A stretch of DNA of 64,000 nt from the NCBI GenBank assembly GCA_032433765.1, contig JAVIAB010000102.1, positions 8,119,021 to 8,183,020 of the forward strand, in the 5' to 3' direction. This document shows, piece after piece, positions 23,588 through 40,782 of the stretch (the stretch's first letter is position 1; each line of letters starts with the position of its first letter). The DNA comes from Megaustenia siamemsis. Lineage: Eukaryota; Mollusca; Gastropoda; Stylommatophora; Ariophantidae. The position numbers were made by a program, and so were the translations under genes. The notes under the pieces were generated by a model, which saw nothing but the letters and a program-made list of their open reading frames with translations, was not told where the DNA came from and searched no databases.

Positions 23588-23588
<1 letters not shown>
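23005..23588. other. No gene recognised; T-rich
   Basis: T-rich plus strand with several homopolymer T runs (near 23362 and 23516-23528). A minus-strand reading gives no recognisable motif; possibly old LINE sequence. Confidence 0.35.
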
Positions 23589-23625
<37 letters not shown>

Positions 23626-23929
23626 AAATATATATATATATATATATCATCATCATCAACATCATCATCATCAAGTACTAAGACTGCTGGCGGAGGTGAT
23701 CATGTCTCTCCACAACTTTCGATAACGACAGTTATTTATCATTTCTGTTGTTGACCTTCTGCCAAGCCATGTCTGCTATCTTTTCTCTTTGCTTCCCTCT
23801 ATATCTTCGTCCCTCAATTTTCCCTGTTGTTACAATATATTCCAGCGGTTCTCTTCTCATTACATGGCCAAAAAATAATGATTGTTTTCTTCCTAATATT
23901 GGAAATTAGCGCTCTTTTTGCTTTGGCCT

Positions 23930-24007
<78 letters not shown>

Positions 24008-24008
24008 G
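23589..24008. repeat. (AT)n microsatellite split by a LINE fragment
   Basis: (AT)n runs at 23589-23648 and 23933-24008 flank the LINE fragment at 23649-23932. The two runs may once have been one microsatellite, with the LINE landing in it, since target duplication in AT repeats would be invisible. Confidence 0.8.
23649..23932 (-). mobile_element. LINE 3' end fragment, family B
   Basis: The minus strand begins KEAKAKRALISNIRKK next to (AT)n at 23932 and ends with the family B terminus and a (GAT)n tail (atcatcatcaacatcatcat on plus, at 23647-23672). Single-base losses break the frame. Confidence 0.75.
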
Positions 24009-24074
24009 TGGTATATAGTGGCTAAAATATATACAACTATAACCTATAATGTCCAACAAGAAATAACTGAAGAG

Positions 24075-24490
24075 GCAAAACGGGCACTCTACAATACATT
24101 CTTCATCCCAACGTTGTGCTACCAATGCCAGTCCTGGACCGTAGATACAAGATCAATAACAAAAAAATAATATCTACTAAGATTAAATGTGTTAGACGAA
24201 TGACAGGAAACAGCCTGAGAGATAAGATCAGAAATAAAGAACTGAGAAAAAAGCTAGGAATAACCCCAACCATAGAATATATAAAGAAACAATAGATAAA
24301 ATGTTTTGGCCACGTGACAAGGCAGAAATATCAAAACAAAACACGAGCCTTCAATAAATATTGCGAGAACACCACACCCAAGGGCCGACTATGAAAAAAT
24401 GGATTGACGGAATATTAGAAACAATACAGCAGCCAAGGCGAACAAAAGTGCAAAAAATCGCAAATTATATCTCCCTGGACGCTGAAAGGC
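24075..24490 (+). pseudogene. LINE 3' end, family C
   Basis: Reads ALYNTFFIPTLCYQCQSWTV, IKCVRRMTGNSLRDKIRNKE, ELRKKLGITPTIEYIKKQ stop, MFWPRDKAEISKQNTSLQ-like shifted segment, then KWIDGILETIQQPRRTKVQK and IANYISLDAERQ. In-frame stops; no RT core. Confidence 0.7.
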
Positions 24491-25082
24491 AAAATGAGGA
24501 AGATAAATGAGAAAGGAAAGAAGAAAAAGAAATATACACAAGACACATTAACACCCACCGGTAACTCATTTAAGATTTCTTTGTCGATCAATAACATTAA
24601 TATTCGCCAAATTGGCGAAACGTGCTCGCCCAAATGACACAAAGTAAGAATGTCAAATGTCAAGCACTAATTAAGCCAGAACTCACATACAACGATCTCC
24701 TAATTAGAGCACTTCTGCTGAATCCAGCAGAATCTGGCCGTAGTTCTCATAAAGCTTCGGTCATTGTAGAAAGTGGTACTCAAAACGAGTGAATAAGATC
24801 TTCTCGTTTATGTAATGTCTCGCTTATTCATTTCCAGAGTTCGTCATTTTAGTTTCTTCCTGATTCAAATGGAGATTAATATTTGTTTATACAGTCTTTG
24901 ATTGTTTTTGTTTTTTTTTACTGCTGGATTTTGTCATTTGTAAACATGTTTCTGTTTTGTTGGAACACGCGCGCAAGGTGAGTACAACTATCATGGGGTG
25001 GTAGAGTTATTTGCCCCTTGTACTTTAGTTAATTTGTTCATTTTAGTATTTGATTATGGCCCTTTTCGTCTTGTCAGACGGC
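24491..25082. other. No gene recognised
   Basis: A palindromic stretch cgccaaattggcg at 24605-24617 followed by aaacgtgctcgcccaaatg is the only notable feature. Confidence 0.35.
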
Positions 25083-25703
25083 CTAGTGGAGACTATTGTA
25101 TAAATTTTTTTGAGGTTTTGTTTTTGTCGAACAGCTTCTTTCATGGCTAATTCTACCAATGTTTGACAAACACACACGGCCACAGAATGAACAAGTCAGG
25201 CACACTGGTCCACAGGGTTTTCCATCCTTTTTCATGAGTCTTTTCACTTCTAAGTTTTGCCTTAGCACAGTCTCAAATGATGTTATACTGTTCCTTATAC
25301 ATGCTCTCCATGATGTGCGATCACTTGCCAGATGTTGCCAGTCATTTTCACAGATAGAGAAGTCATTCAGAAATGATTTGCAGATATCTCTATATCGTAG
25401 TTTAGGTCTTCCGATTTGTCGTTTTCCGTGTGTTAGTTCACCATATAGTATTTGCCTGGGGATGCGTTTTTCTTCCATTCGCTGGACATGCCCCAGCCAT
25501 CTTAGTCTTCGACATCTGAGCATCGACATGATTGTTGGGGTCTTAGCACGTTGCAGGACAGTTAAGTGGTTATTTTGTCCTGCCATTTGTAGTGCATTAT
25601 TCTGCGGAGACATCGCATGTGGAAGACATTTAGTCTTTTTTCCTGTTTGAGTATGTTGTCCAGGTTTCAGATTCATATAATAGTGTGCTAAGTACACAAG
25701 TTT

Positions 25704-25962
25704 GGGAGCCGCGATAGCTCAGTGGTTAGTGAACTGGACTACCACGGACAAGGGGTAGGGTTCGATCCCAACCGACGGCTTCCGGGTTCACCCAGCCTTA
25801 AATGAGTACCGGATTTTTTTTCTGGGAAAGTAAAGCAGCACGGGCGTAATACTGACCACATTACCCAAAAATCATGTGCTGAAGGTCTGTAACATATAGG
25901 GTCACTAACACCATATTTCCCTATACGCCACTTGGCGTGACGGGGGTACTTTACTTTACTTT
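25704..25962 (+). mobile_element. tRNA-derived SINE1, reference copy
   Basis: About 259 bp: head gggagccgcgatagctcag..., body with aagcagcacgggcg and ttacccaaaaatcatgtg, 3' hairpin cgccacttggcg and tail ggtactttactttactttt. Target duplication taagtacacaagttt at 25689-25703 and taagcacacaagttt at 25963-25977 (14 of 15). It sits inside the family E LINE and is therefore younger than it. Confidence 0.92.
25715..25769 (+). promoter_or_regulatory. Internal Pol III promoter of SINE1 (A and B boxes)
   Basis: A box tagctcagtgg at 25715-25725 matches TRGCNNAGYNGG; B box ggttcgatccc at 25759-25769 matches GGTTCGANNCC. The spacing is like that of a tRNA gene. The same boxes occur in the other SINE1 heads with small changes. 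Whether any copy is transcribed cannot be told from sequence. Confidence 0.8.
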
Positions 25963-26090
25963 TAAGCACACAAGTTTGATATATTAAGAGTTTGGCCTTC
26001 AGTGTTAGTTTCGTGTTGTTCCAAGCCCGTTCTGTGAGTTTGCCGAAAGTCGTAGCTGCCTTACCAAATACCTTTAGTATTTCCAGGTAT

Positions 26091-26460
26091 ATAAAATACA
26101 CATGAGTGGGGGGGGGGGAGAAAGGGATTTTATTTCTAATTTCTCTCTGCGGCAACACCCCCCCCCCCCCCCCGGGTCTCAACAACAAGATCTGAATTAA
26201 AACGTCAATTATTCATCGACAGGGAAAAATATGAGTACCTCCGAAGACGGAGTTATTTGCCTCTGCGGCGAGGGACTGTCCTGTGCGTAGGACTGCTAAG
26301 GAAAAAAATCATGATTAACACGCAAAATCGGTTCCTATTCTCAAGGGACTACGTGAGAGGTGAAAGCTAGCGAGCGCAGAAAAAAAACACACACAAAATA
26401 CACTTTTCTTATATGATATATTCAAGGTGGTTAAAAGAAATTGTATGTTCAAATCATCAA
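26091..26460. other. No gene recognised; poly-G and poly-C runs
   Basis: A run of about 11 G at 26107-26117 and a run of about 19 C at 26155-26173 lie about 40 bp apart and could pair with each other. They are also error-prone for sequencing. No ORF. Confidence 0.5.
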
Positions 26461-26466
26461 ACCAGT

Positions 26467-26482
26467 TTTAAACTTTCTTTCT

Positions 26483-26565
<83 letters not shown>

Positions 26566-26580
26566 TCCTTCTTTCTTTCC

Positions 26581-26617
<37 letters not shown>

Positions 26618-26825
26618 TCCTTCCTTCCTTCTTTCTTCTTTCTTTCATTCCTCCTCTTTCTTTCTTCTTTCTATTCTGTTTTTCTTTCTTTCTTTCTTTC
26701 CTTCTCTTTCTTTCTTTCTTTCTTTCTTTCATTCTTCTTTCTTTCTTTCTTTCTATTCTGTTTTTCTTTCTTTTTTTTCCTTCTTTTTTTCTTTCGTTGT
26801 TTCTTTCTCTATGTCTTTCTTTCAA
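26467..26825. repeat. (CTTT)n microsatellite, interrupted
   Basis: ctttctttcttt repeats with single-base interruptions (ccttccttcc, cattcctcct, tattctgttttt). The tattctgtttttctttcttt block appears twice, at about 26670 and 26752, marking a local duplication of about 80 bp. Confidence 0.9.
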
Positions 26826-26919
26826 AATGCCAAAAATACAGAAGTAATGGTAACAATAAAGAAAAAAAGAAATCACATCAGTGCAAAATAAAGACAATTG
26901 GAACAATATTAAAACTTAA

Positions 26920-27520
26920 ATGAATTTAAAAATATTGGGAACTTTGTTAACCTCAGACGGAAGATGTACAAAAGAGGTGGAGATGCAAAATGGCTCAGGC
27001 AAAAGCAGCTTTCCAAAAAATGAGGAAGATACTGTGCAATCCATTTTTGACATTAGGAACAAGAAAAAGAGTTCTTAAATGTATATATAGAGCTAGTCAT
27101 AACATATGGATGTGAATCATGGACAATAGGACAACAGACAAGAAATTCACTGGAGTCTGTAGAAATGTGATTTTACAGAAGAATGTTGAGAATACCATGG
27201 ACAACTAAGAAGAGTAATGAAAACGTTCTGAAAGAGGCCAGAGCAAAAAAAAGAGCTAATTTCCAATATTAGGAAGAAAACAATCATCATTTTTTGGCCA
27301 TGTAATGAGAAGAGAACAATTGGAATATATTGTAACAACTGGGAAATTGAGGAACGAAGAGATAAGAGGGAAGCAAAGAGAAAAAATACCAGACAGCTTA
27401 AGAGAATGGCTTGGCAGAAGGTCAACAACAGAAATGATAAATAACTGTTGAGATTGAAAGTTGTAGAGAGACATGTTCACCTACACCAGCAGGCATGGTA
27501 CTTGAAGCTCCTGATGATGA
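26920..27520 (+). mobile_element. LINE 3' end, family B, longest copy
   Basis: Extends furthest upstream: an NIGNFVNL-like segment with TSDGRCTKEVEMQNGSGK-type reading across frames, KCI..ELVITYGCESWTIG, QQTRNSLESVEM, FYRRMLRIPWTTKKSNENVL, then the usual end and a short gatgatgatg tail (27508-27519). Numerous stops. Confidence 0.75.
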
Positions 27521-27544
27521 TGTATTTCTTTCTTTCTAAAAAGC

Positions 27545-28843
27545 TTTTGTTCTTGCCTAAGTCTTTTATTCCGTTTAAGCATCACTTCCTTGGTCTCATC
27601 TTGCTCTTTGTCCTAAGTCTTTTATTTCGTTTAAGCATCACTTCCTTGGTCTCATCTTGCTCTTTGTCCTAAGTCTTTTATTTCGTTTAAGCATCACTTC
27701 CTTGGTCTCATCTTGCTCTTTGTACTAAGTCTTTTATTTCGTTTAAGCATCACTTCCTTGGTCTCATCTTGCTCTTTGTCCTAAGTCTTTTATTCCGTTT
27801 AAGCATCACTTCCTTGGTCTCATCTTGCTCTTTGTCCTAAGTCTTTTATTCCGTTTAAGCATCACTTCCTTGGTCTCATCTTGCTCTTTGTCCTAAGTCT
27901 TTTATTCCGTTTAAGCATCACTTCCTTGGTCTCATCTTGCTCTTTGTCCTAAGTCTTTTATTCCGTTTAAGCATCACTTCCTGGTCTCATCTTGCTCTTT
28001 GTCCTAAGTCTTTTATTTCGTTTAAGCATCACTTCCTTGGTCTCATCTTGCTCTTTGTACTAAGTCTTTTATTCCGTTTAAGCATCACTTCCTTGGTCTC
28101 ATCTTGCTCTTTGTCCTAAGTCTTTTATTCCGTTTAAGCATCACTTCCTTGGTCTCATCTTGCTCTTTGTCCTAAGTCTTTTATTTCGTTTAAGCATCAC
28201 TTCTTGGTCTCATCTTGCTCTTTGTCCTAAGTCTTTTATTCCGTTTAAGCATCACTCCTTGGTCTCATCTTGCTCTTTGTCCTAAGTCTTTTATTCCGTT
28301 TAAGCATCACTTCCTTGGTCTCATCTTGCTCTTTGTCCTAAGTCTTTTATTCCGTTTAAGCATCACTTCCTTGGTCTCATCTTGCTCTTTGTCCTAAGTC
28401 TTTTATTTCGTTTAAGCATCACTTCCTTGGTCTCATCTTGCTCTTTGTCCTAAGTCTTTTATTTCGTTTAAGCATCACTTCCTTGGTCTCATCTTGCTCT
28501 TTGTCCTAAGTCTTTTATTTCGTTAAGCATCACTTCCTTGGTCTCATCTTGCTCTTTGTCCTAAGTCTTTTATTCCGTTTAAGCATCACTTCCTTGGTCT
28601 CATCTTGCTCTTTGTCCTAAGTCTTTTATTCCGTTTAAGCATCACTTCCTTGGTCTCATCTTGCTCTTTGTCCTAAGTCTTTTATTCCGTTTAAGCATCA
28701 CTTCCTTGGTCTCATCTTGCTCTTTGTCCTAAGTCTTTTATTTCGTTTAAGCATCACTTCCTTGGTCTCATCTTGCTCTTTGTCCTAAGTCTTTTATTTC
28801 GTTTAAGCATCACTTCCTTGGTCTCATCTTGCTCTTTGTCCTA
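27545..28843. repeat. 56-bp minisatellite, about 23 copies
   Basis: Unit contains tcctaagtcttttattccgt, ttaagcatcacttccttggt and ctcatcttgctctttg. Very homogeneous; the main variation is attccg versus atttcg, plus rare single-base losses (near 27981, 28203, 28254, 28524). Confidence 0.95.
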
Positions 28844-28948
28844 ATGTTTTGAGGCAGAAAGTTTCCTATGGTATTATTATTATTATTTTTTTATGTTTTG
28901 TTTCCTTGCCAAACGTCCGAAACAATTTCAGTTTTATCTTTGTTTAAG

Positions 28949-29178
28949 TAAAAAAGTAAAGAGCCCCCGTCACCTCAATTGGCGCATAGGCAATATGGTG
29001 TAAAAGTAAAGTAAAGAGCACCCGTCAAGTGGCGCATAGGGAATATGGTGTTAGTGATCGTAAATTTTACAGACCTTCATCACATGATTTTTGGGGTAAT
29101 GTGGTCGGTACTACGCCCGTGCCGCTTCACTTTCCCAGAAAAAATCCGATACCCATTTAAGGCTGGGTGATCCCGAAA
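28949..29178 (-). mobile_element. SINE1, 3' part, split by GATA-tailed element
   Basis: Runs from the tail (aaaaagtaaagagccccc) to ggctgggtgatcccgaaa at 29178. The last ~50 bp of the SINE (cgtcacctcaattggcgcat, then ggcaatatggtg) are present twice in tandem. The head half lies at 36069-36150. Joined, the two match the other SINE1 copies. Confidence 0.85.
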
Positions 29179-36067
<6,889 letters not shown>

Positions 36068-36068
36068 A

Positions 36069-36150
36069 CCCGAAAGCCGTCGGTTGGAATCGAACCCTAC
36101 CTCTTGTCCTTTGTAGTCCAGTTCACTAACCACTGAGCTATCGCGGCTCC
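36069..36150 (-). mobile_element. SINE1, 5' (head) part, split by GATA-tailed element
   Basis: cccgaaagccgtcggttgg through the B box (reverse of ggttcgattcc) to ctgagctatcgcggctcc. It continues the fragment at 28949-29178. Confidence 0.85.
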
Positions 36151-36365
36151 TTTTTGTTTGTATATATAGGAATAATGTAAATAAATACAATAACTATTTT
36201 GTTTCTGTTGTCATCTTCTTATCCCGGGGGGTATTGCAGAGATGAATTATTTACAATTTTCTGATATAATTGACCAAACCATTTAATTGTGTGTTTCTTC
36301 ACAATTGCCAAAAGATCATCTTGTACTCCAATTACTTGTATCCATATACGAACTGTTTCATTTGT

Positions 36366-36770
36366 GATACGATCTAAGTTAAGAGATGTCCAAACTCTTG
36401 CGATACAATTTGTGATACGATCTAAGTTAAGAGATGTCCAAACTCTTGCGATAAAATTTGTGATACGATCTAAGTAAGAGATATCCTAACTATTATGATA
36501 ACATTTTGTGATATATTCTAAGTAGGAGATGTCCTAACTATTATGATAACATTTGTGATACGATCTAAGTTAAGAGATGTCCAAACTCTTGCGATACAAT
36601 TTGTGATACGATCTAAGTAAGAGATGTCCAAACTCTTGCGATAAAATTTGTGATACGATCTAAGTAGGAGATGTCCTAACTATTATGATAACATTTGTGA
36701 TACGATCTAAGTAGGAGATGTCCTAACTCTTACGATAACATTTGTGATACGATCTAAGGAAGAGACAATC
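36366..36770. repeat. About 47-bp minisatellite
   Basis: About nine copies of a unit with tttgtgatacgatctaagt, agagatgtccaaactcttgc and gataaaa; a second variant has taggagatgtcctaactat. Unit lengths vary by a few bases. Confidence 0.85.
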
Positions 36771-36774
36771 TACA

Positions 36775-37680
36775 TTTATTTGGCATGTCACGCGGAAAAA
36801 AGGCACTGCGAATACAATAACAACAGGCAGAATGAAAGTAAATAAGAGCAGAGGAAAACCAAGATAAAAAATATTGAACAGCTTATCAAATGGCATAATA
36901 AAAGATAATGGACTGAAATTACATGGACTAGAAATGAATATCAAAAAGACTAAAACTATGATCATAAACAAAGAAAATTCTCAAGACCTACAATTAAATA
37001 TCAAAGTTGAAGGAATACATCTAGAGACAGTTCAGAACTACAACTACCTTGGACATGCTATAACCAGTGACGGAAAATGTAAAATTGAAATAAAACAAAA
37101 GAATAGGTATGGCAAAAAGTAATTTTAATGCCATGAAAAATATACTAACAACAAAACAAATAACAGCAGGGCTAAAACTAAGAATAGCAAAATGTTACAT
37201 CTTCTCAATATTCCTGTATGGTGCAGAAACATGGATATTAGACAAGAAAACAGAACAGAAAATTGAAGCCTTTGAAATGTGGATTTATAGAAGAATAGGT
37301 AGAATTGGATGGAAAGAAAAGAAAACAAAAGATGAAGTTTAAATCAACTAAAAATAAAAAGAGAACTACTAAACACAATTAGAACAAGACAAGTGAGATT
37401 TTGGTGCATGTTAAAAGACACAACAGTCTAATAAAAGTAATGTTGGAAGGGAAAATACAAGGTAAAAGAGGCAGAGACAGACCAAGACTAACATGGACGA
37501 GTAACATCAAAAGATGGACAAATCAATCTATGACAGCCTGCACCATCAAAGAAAGAAACAGAGTAGAATGGCCATCCATGGTAGCCAACCTTCGTTGCGG
37601 ATATATGATAATGGACTGAAATTGTTACATGTATGAAGAACCGAATGATGTGGAGAGAGATGATCACTTACACCAACCTG
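36775..37680 (+). pseudogene. Chimeric LINE polymerase remnant (family A plus another)
   Basis: 36775-36930 reads HVTRKKGTANTITTGRMKVN and KSRGKPR, the end of one LINE ORF. From about 36930 it switches to an upstream RT segment of family A: GLEMNIKKTKTMIINKENSQ, VQNYNYLGHAITSDGKCKIE, then (shifted) LRIAKCYIFSIFLYGAETWI, IEAFEMWIYRRIGRIGWKEK, a stop, HVKRHNSLIKVMLEGKIQG and PRLTWTSNIKRWT. A tail-like gatgatgatgat is at about 37680. The order (end of one element, then middle of another) shows two insertions or a template switch. Confidence 0.7.
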
Positions 37681-37799
37681 ATGATGATGATAATCTTTGA
37701 TATAAGTGTCCATGTTTCGCAACCGTATAGAAATACTGACATGTGGGAAGTGAAAAAAAAACCTCTTTTAAGATCCATCTAAGGATACTAAACCCACAA

Positions 37800-37945
37800 C
37801 CCCTTGAGACTATTGAGTTATTGAGTTATTTACGGGTCATCATCATTGAGTTGAGTTATTTGCGGGTCATCATCATTGAGCTATTGAGTTATTTGCTGGT
37901 CATAATAATTGAGTTATTGAGTTATTTGCGAGTCATAATCATTGC
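37800..37945. repeat. Short tandem repeat, about 30-40 bp unit
   Basis: Four imperfect units around attgagttatttgcgggtca and tcatcattgag. Sits just beyond the 3' side of the minus-strand RNase H remnant. Confidence 0.7.
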
Positions 37946-38505
37946 ACTCCGAACATGTCCATAGGTGCTCAGATCACCTCCTCAGCAAGTCCCGCAGTGT
38001 CCAGCGACTGACGACTCCAGTTCTGTGTTGGTTGATAAGTCATCTTACACGCCCACTAAGTTTCTTGTTTCTGGCTGTGCCCATCTTAACTCCCATCTCT
38101 TTCATCCGAAGGAGTGACGTGGATTTGTTGTTGTCGAAGTCCAGTGCTCTTTCCACATCTCGGAGGGCATTGATGATGTCCGCCCGCTCCATCGGTTGAC
38201 CGTCCTCAACGACAGCGCAGCTAGCCAACCTGTCCGCTCTATCATTTCCCCGTACTCCCGCATGTCCAGGGACATAGACAAAGATGACCTTACGTATTTT
38301 TGAATTCTGCAATGACTCTAACCATTGCATGCGTACAGAGCTCGCCTCCACTTTTTTTATCATGCTCATCGAATCACTTAGTATGAAGGCGTGGGTGTAG
38401 TCTTGTGACTCTAACCAGTTGAATGCCCTGACAACTGCCATCACCTCCATCGTCAAGCTACTTGTGGTCATTCACTGTCTTCTTTGACTATTCTGCCTTC
38501 AGAGC
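37945..38505 (-). pseudogene. LINE RNase H remnant
   Basis: Minus strand: SSLTMEVMAVVRAFNWLESQ (Glu), HAFILSDSMSMIKKVE (Asp), VIFVYVPGHAGVRGNDRADR LAS (His and last Asp), then LRDVERALDFDN and, in a shifted frame, INQHRTGVVSRWTLRDLL. This is an RNase HI domain from the C-terminal part of a LINE ORF2, from a different family than 14692-15538. The first catalytic Asp lies beyond a stop or shift upstream of 38471, so the 143-codon frame is only a fragment and its methionine is internal. Confidence 0.8.
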
Positions 38506-38965
38506 GTGCTGTAAACTCCCAAGCACTTCTTTGGTGTCCTTAATTCTTTCAGTACGGAAGCTTTTTAACAATTTATCGGTAAGATTTCAGAGACAAAATT
38601 TGTTATGTTTTTAAACTTTAAGCTACATGTTTATTTTTGTCTAACACTTAACGTATTATATATTAATTTTTAGATAACTAAAAAAGGAAATATATTTCAC
38701 TAATACCAAAATGATAAAAGACATAAAAAAGAATACGGTTTGATGACAGATTACACTATTCAAATTGAGAGTGACGCACTGTGCGGCTAAACGTACGGAA
38801 AGAGTTGAGACTATTTGGGCTCTACTGCTAGATTCCTTGCTTACATTTTGAAAACCCCTGCACATTTATCCATTCTCCCTCCTATTAAATCAATAATCTG
38901 CTCTAGACCTTCCTAGTACAATATACAGCAATCCTAAATCATGTATACATCAAGCAATTAATATA
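38506..38965. other. No gene recognised; left flank of the triplicated block
   Basis: AT-rich single-copy sequence ending at 38965, where copy 1 of the large unit begins (gattgactgttctcattc). Confidence 0.4.
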
Positions 38966-39310
38966 GATTGACTGTTCTCATTCTGTACGTTTCGAGAGCG
39001 GGGCCGACGATATGGTTGCTGGCGCCCTGAACAAGCCGAACTTTAGCGCCATTTTAAGATTTAATTATAACAATTTTCACAAGAATAAAAAAAATTAATA
39101 AGAAGCTTTTTTGTTGTTTTTGTTGTTGTTGTTGTTGTTTTTTTGTTGTTGTTGTTGTTGTTGTTTTTGTGTTTACCAGCTTTCACCTCTGCCAAAGTCC
39201 CTAGAGACTATGAGCTACATTTTGCGCGTTAATTCGTTTTTCCCCAACAGCCGTTTACACAGGGGTCCTGCGTCGCACAGGCAGATAACTCAGTCTTCAC
39301 CTGAACCATT
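38966..39310. other. Leader segment with (GTT)n
   Basis: Non-repetitive leader, then about 20 gtt units with poly-T breaks at 39106-39168, then ctttcacctctgccaaagtc and sequence up to the 13-bp array. The GTT tract differs slightly in length in each unit copy. No gene. Confidence 0.7.
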
Positions 39311-40450
39311 GACCTCAGCCGGCACCTTGAGCCATTACTTTGAGCTCGTACCTTGAGCCATTACTTTGAGCTCGTACCTTGAGCCATTACTTTGAACTCG
39401 TACCTTGAGCCATTACTTTGAGCTCTTACCTTGAGCCATTACTTTGAGCCGGTACCTTGTGCCATTACTTTGAGCTCTTACCTTGAGCCATTACTTTGAG
39501 CTCTTACCTTGAGCCATTACTTTGAGCTCTTACCTTGTGCCATTACTTTGAGATCTTACCTTGAGCCATTACTTTGAGCTCTTACCTTGAGCCATTACTT
39601 TGAGCCGGTACCTTGTGCCATTACCTTGAGTTTTTACTTTGAGCCGATACATTGAGCCATTACATTGAGCCGCACCTTGAGCCATTACCTTGAGTTGACA
39701 CCTTGAGTCATTACCTTGAGCCGGCACCCTCAGCCGGTACCTTGAGTCATTATTTTGAGCCAATACCTTGTGTCAATACCTTGAGACGGTACCTTGAGCC
39801 ATTACCTTGAGTCGACACCTTGAGCCATTACCTTCAGCCGGCACCTTGAGCCATTACCTTGAGCCATTACCTTCAGCTGGCACCTTGAGCCATTACCTTG
39901 AGCCATTACCTTGAGCCGGCACCTTGAGCCATTACCTTGAGTCGACACCTTGAGTCATTACCTTGAGTCGACATCTTGAGCCATTACCTTGAGTCGACAC
40001 CTTGAGCCATTACCTTGAGTCGACACCTTGAGCCATTACCTTGAGTCGACACCTTGAGTCATTACCTTGAGCCGGCACCTTGAGCCATTACCTTGAGTCG
40101 ATACCTTGAGCCATTACCTTGAGTCGACACCTTGAGTCATTACCTTGAGCCGGCACCTTGAGCCATTACCTTGAGTCGACACCTTGAGCCATTACCTTGA
40201 GTCGACACCTTGTGTCATTACCTTGAGCCGGCACCTTGAGCCGGTACCGTGAGCCGGTACCTTGAGTCATTATTTTGAGCCAATACCTTGAGTCATTACC
40301 TTGAGCCGGCACCTTGAGCCGGTACCGTGAGCCGGTACCTTGAGTCATTATTTGAGCCAATACCTTGAGTCATTACCTTGAGCCGGTACCCTGAGCCATT
40401 ACCTTGAGCCGGCACCTTGAGCCGGTACATTGAGCCGGCACCTTCATTCA
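39311..40450. repeat. 13-bp monomer array, irregular
   Basis: Monomers such as accttgagccatt, accttgagtcgac, accttgagccggc and actttgagctctt in no fixed order over 1.1 kb. Stops at the two-headed SINE. Confidence 0.9.
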
Positions 40451-40452
40451 TT

Positions 40453-40782
40453 GGGGGCCTCGGTAGCCTAGTTGGGAATACCACCCGACTGGACTACGGA
40501 CGTTCGGACAACCCGTGTTCGATTCCCGCTGGGAGCAGTGTGAGTGGTACTCATAGTTGGAAAAAAAATACCCCACGGTCGACCCAGCCGTTGGCAGAAG
40601 TGGGTACCAGTGTATTACCCTGGGAAGGTGAGGAATGTCGCCTCGCATCTGAGTTTCTATGCTTGAGGCGACAATATACAGAAATCTCCGAACATTTCTG
40701 GATAGGCGGCCGAGCACATATGGGTGTAAACTCGCGTGCTAAGACGCCGGTTCAAGTCTCGTACTTTACCTTCACTTTACTT
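40453..40782 (+). mobile_element. SINE2, two tRNA-like heads
   Basis: First head: A box tagcctagttgg, B box tgttcgattcc (40470-40530). Second tRNA-like part near the 3' end: ataggcggccgagcacatat, then gacgccggttcaagtctcg (B box ggttcaagtc). Ends gtactttaccttcactttac, a tail very like that of SINE1. Inserted in the 13-bp array; ttcattcatt on the left and ttcagtcatt on the right may be the target duplication. Confidence 0.8.

Larger units (their letters stand above)
25083..26090 (-). pseudogene. LINE C-terminal region with zinc finger (family E), split by SINE1
   Basis: Minus strand, 5' piece (26090-25978): VFGKAATTFGKLTERAWNNT and KLTLKAKLLIYQTCVL, the thumb region. Then a SINE1 insertion. 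The 3' piece (25703-25083): TPTIMSMLRCRRLRWLGHVQ, RMEEKRIPRQILYGELTHGK, RQIGRPKLRYRDICK, ASDRTSWR, and a terminal CSFCGRVCLSNIGRISHERS with a final C, a CCHC-type finger (C-x2-C-x12-H-x4-C). Joining the pieces at the 15-bp target duplication gives a continuous family layout, except for an apparent shift near IYQTCVL. The YADD core is absent. The final ~200 codons are open, so this copy is less decayed than its neighbours. Confidence 0.8.

Noticed and set aside
25715..25769. A functional tRNA gene at the SINE head
   Set aside because: A and B boxes are present, but the flanking sequence does not give a proper acceptor stem, and the same head is repeated in all SINE1 copies with a constant non-tRNA body.
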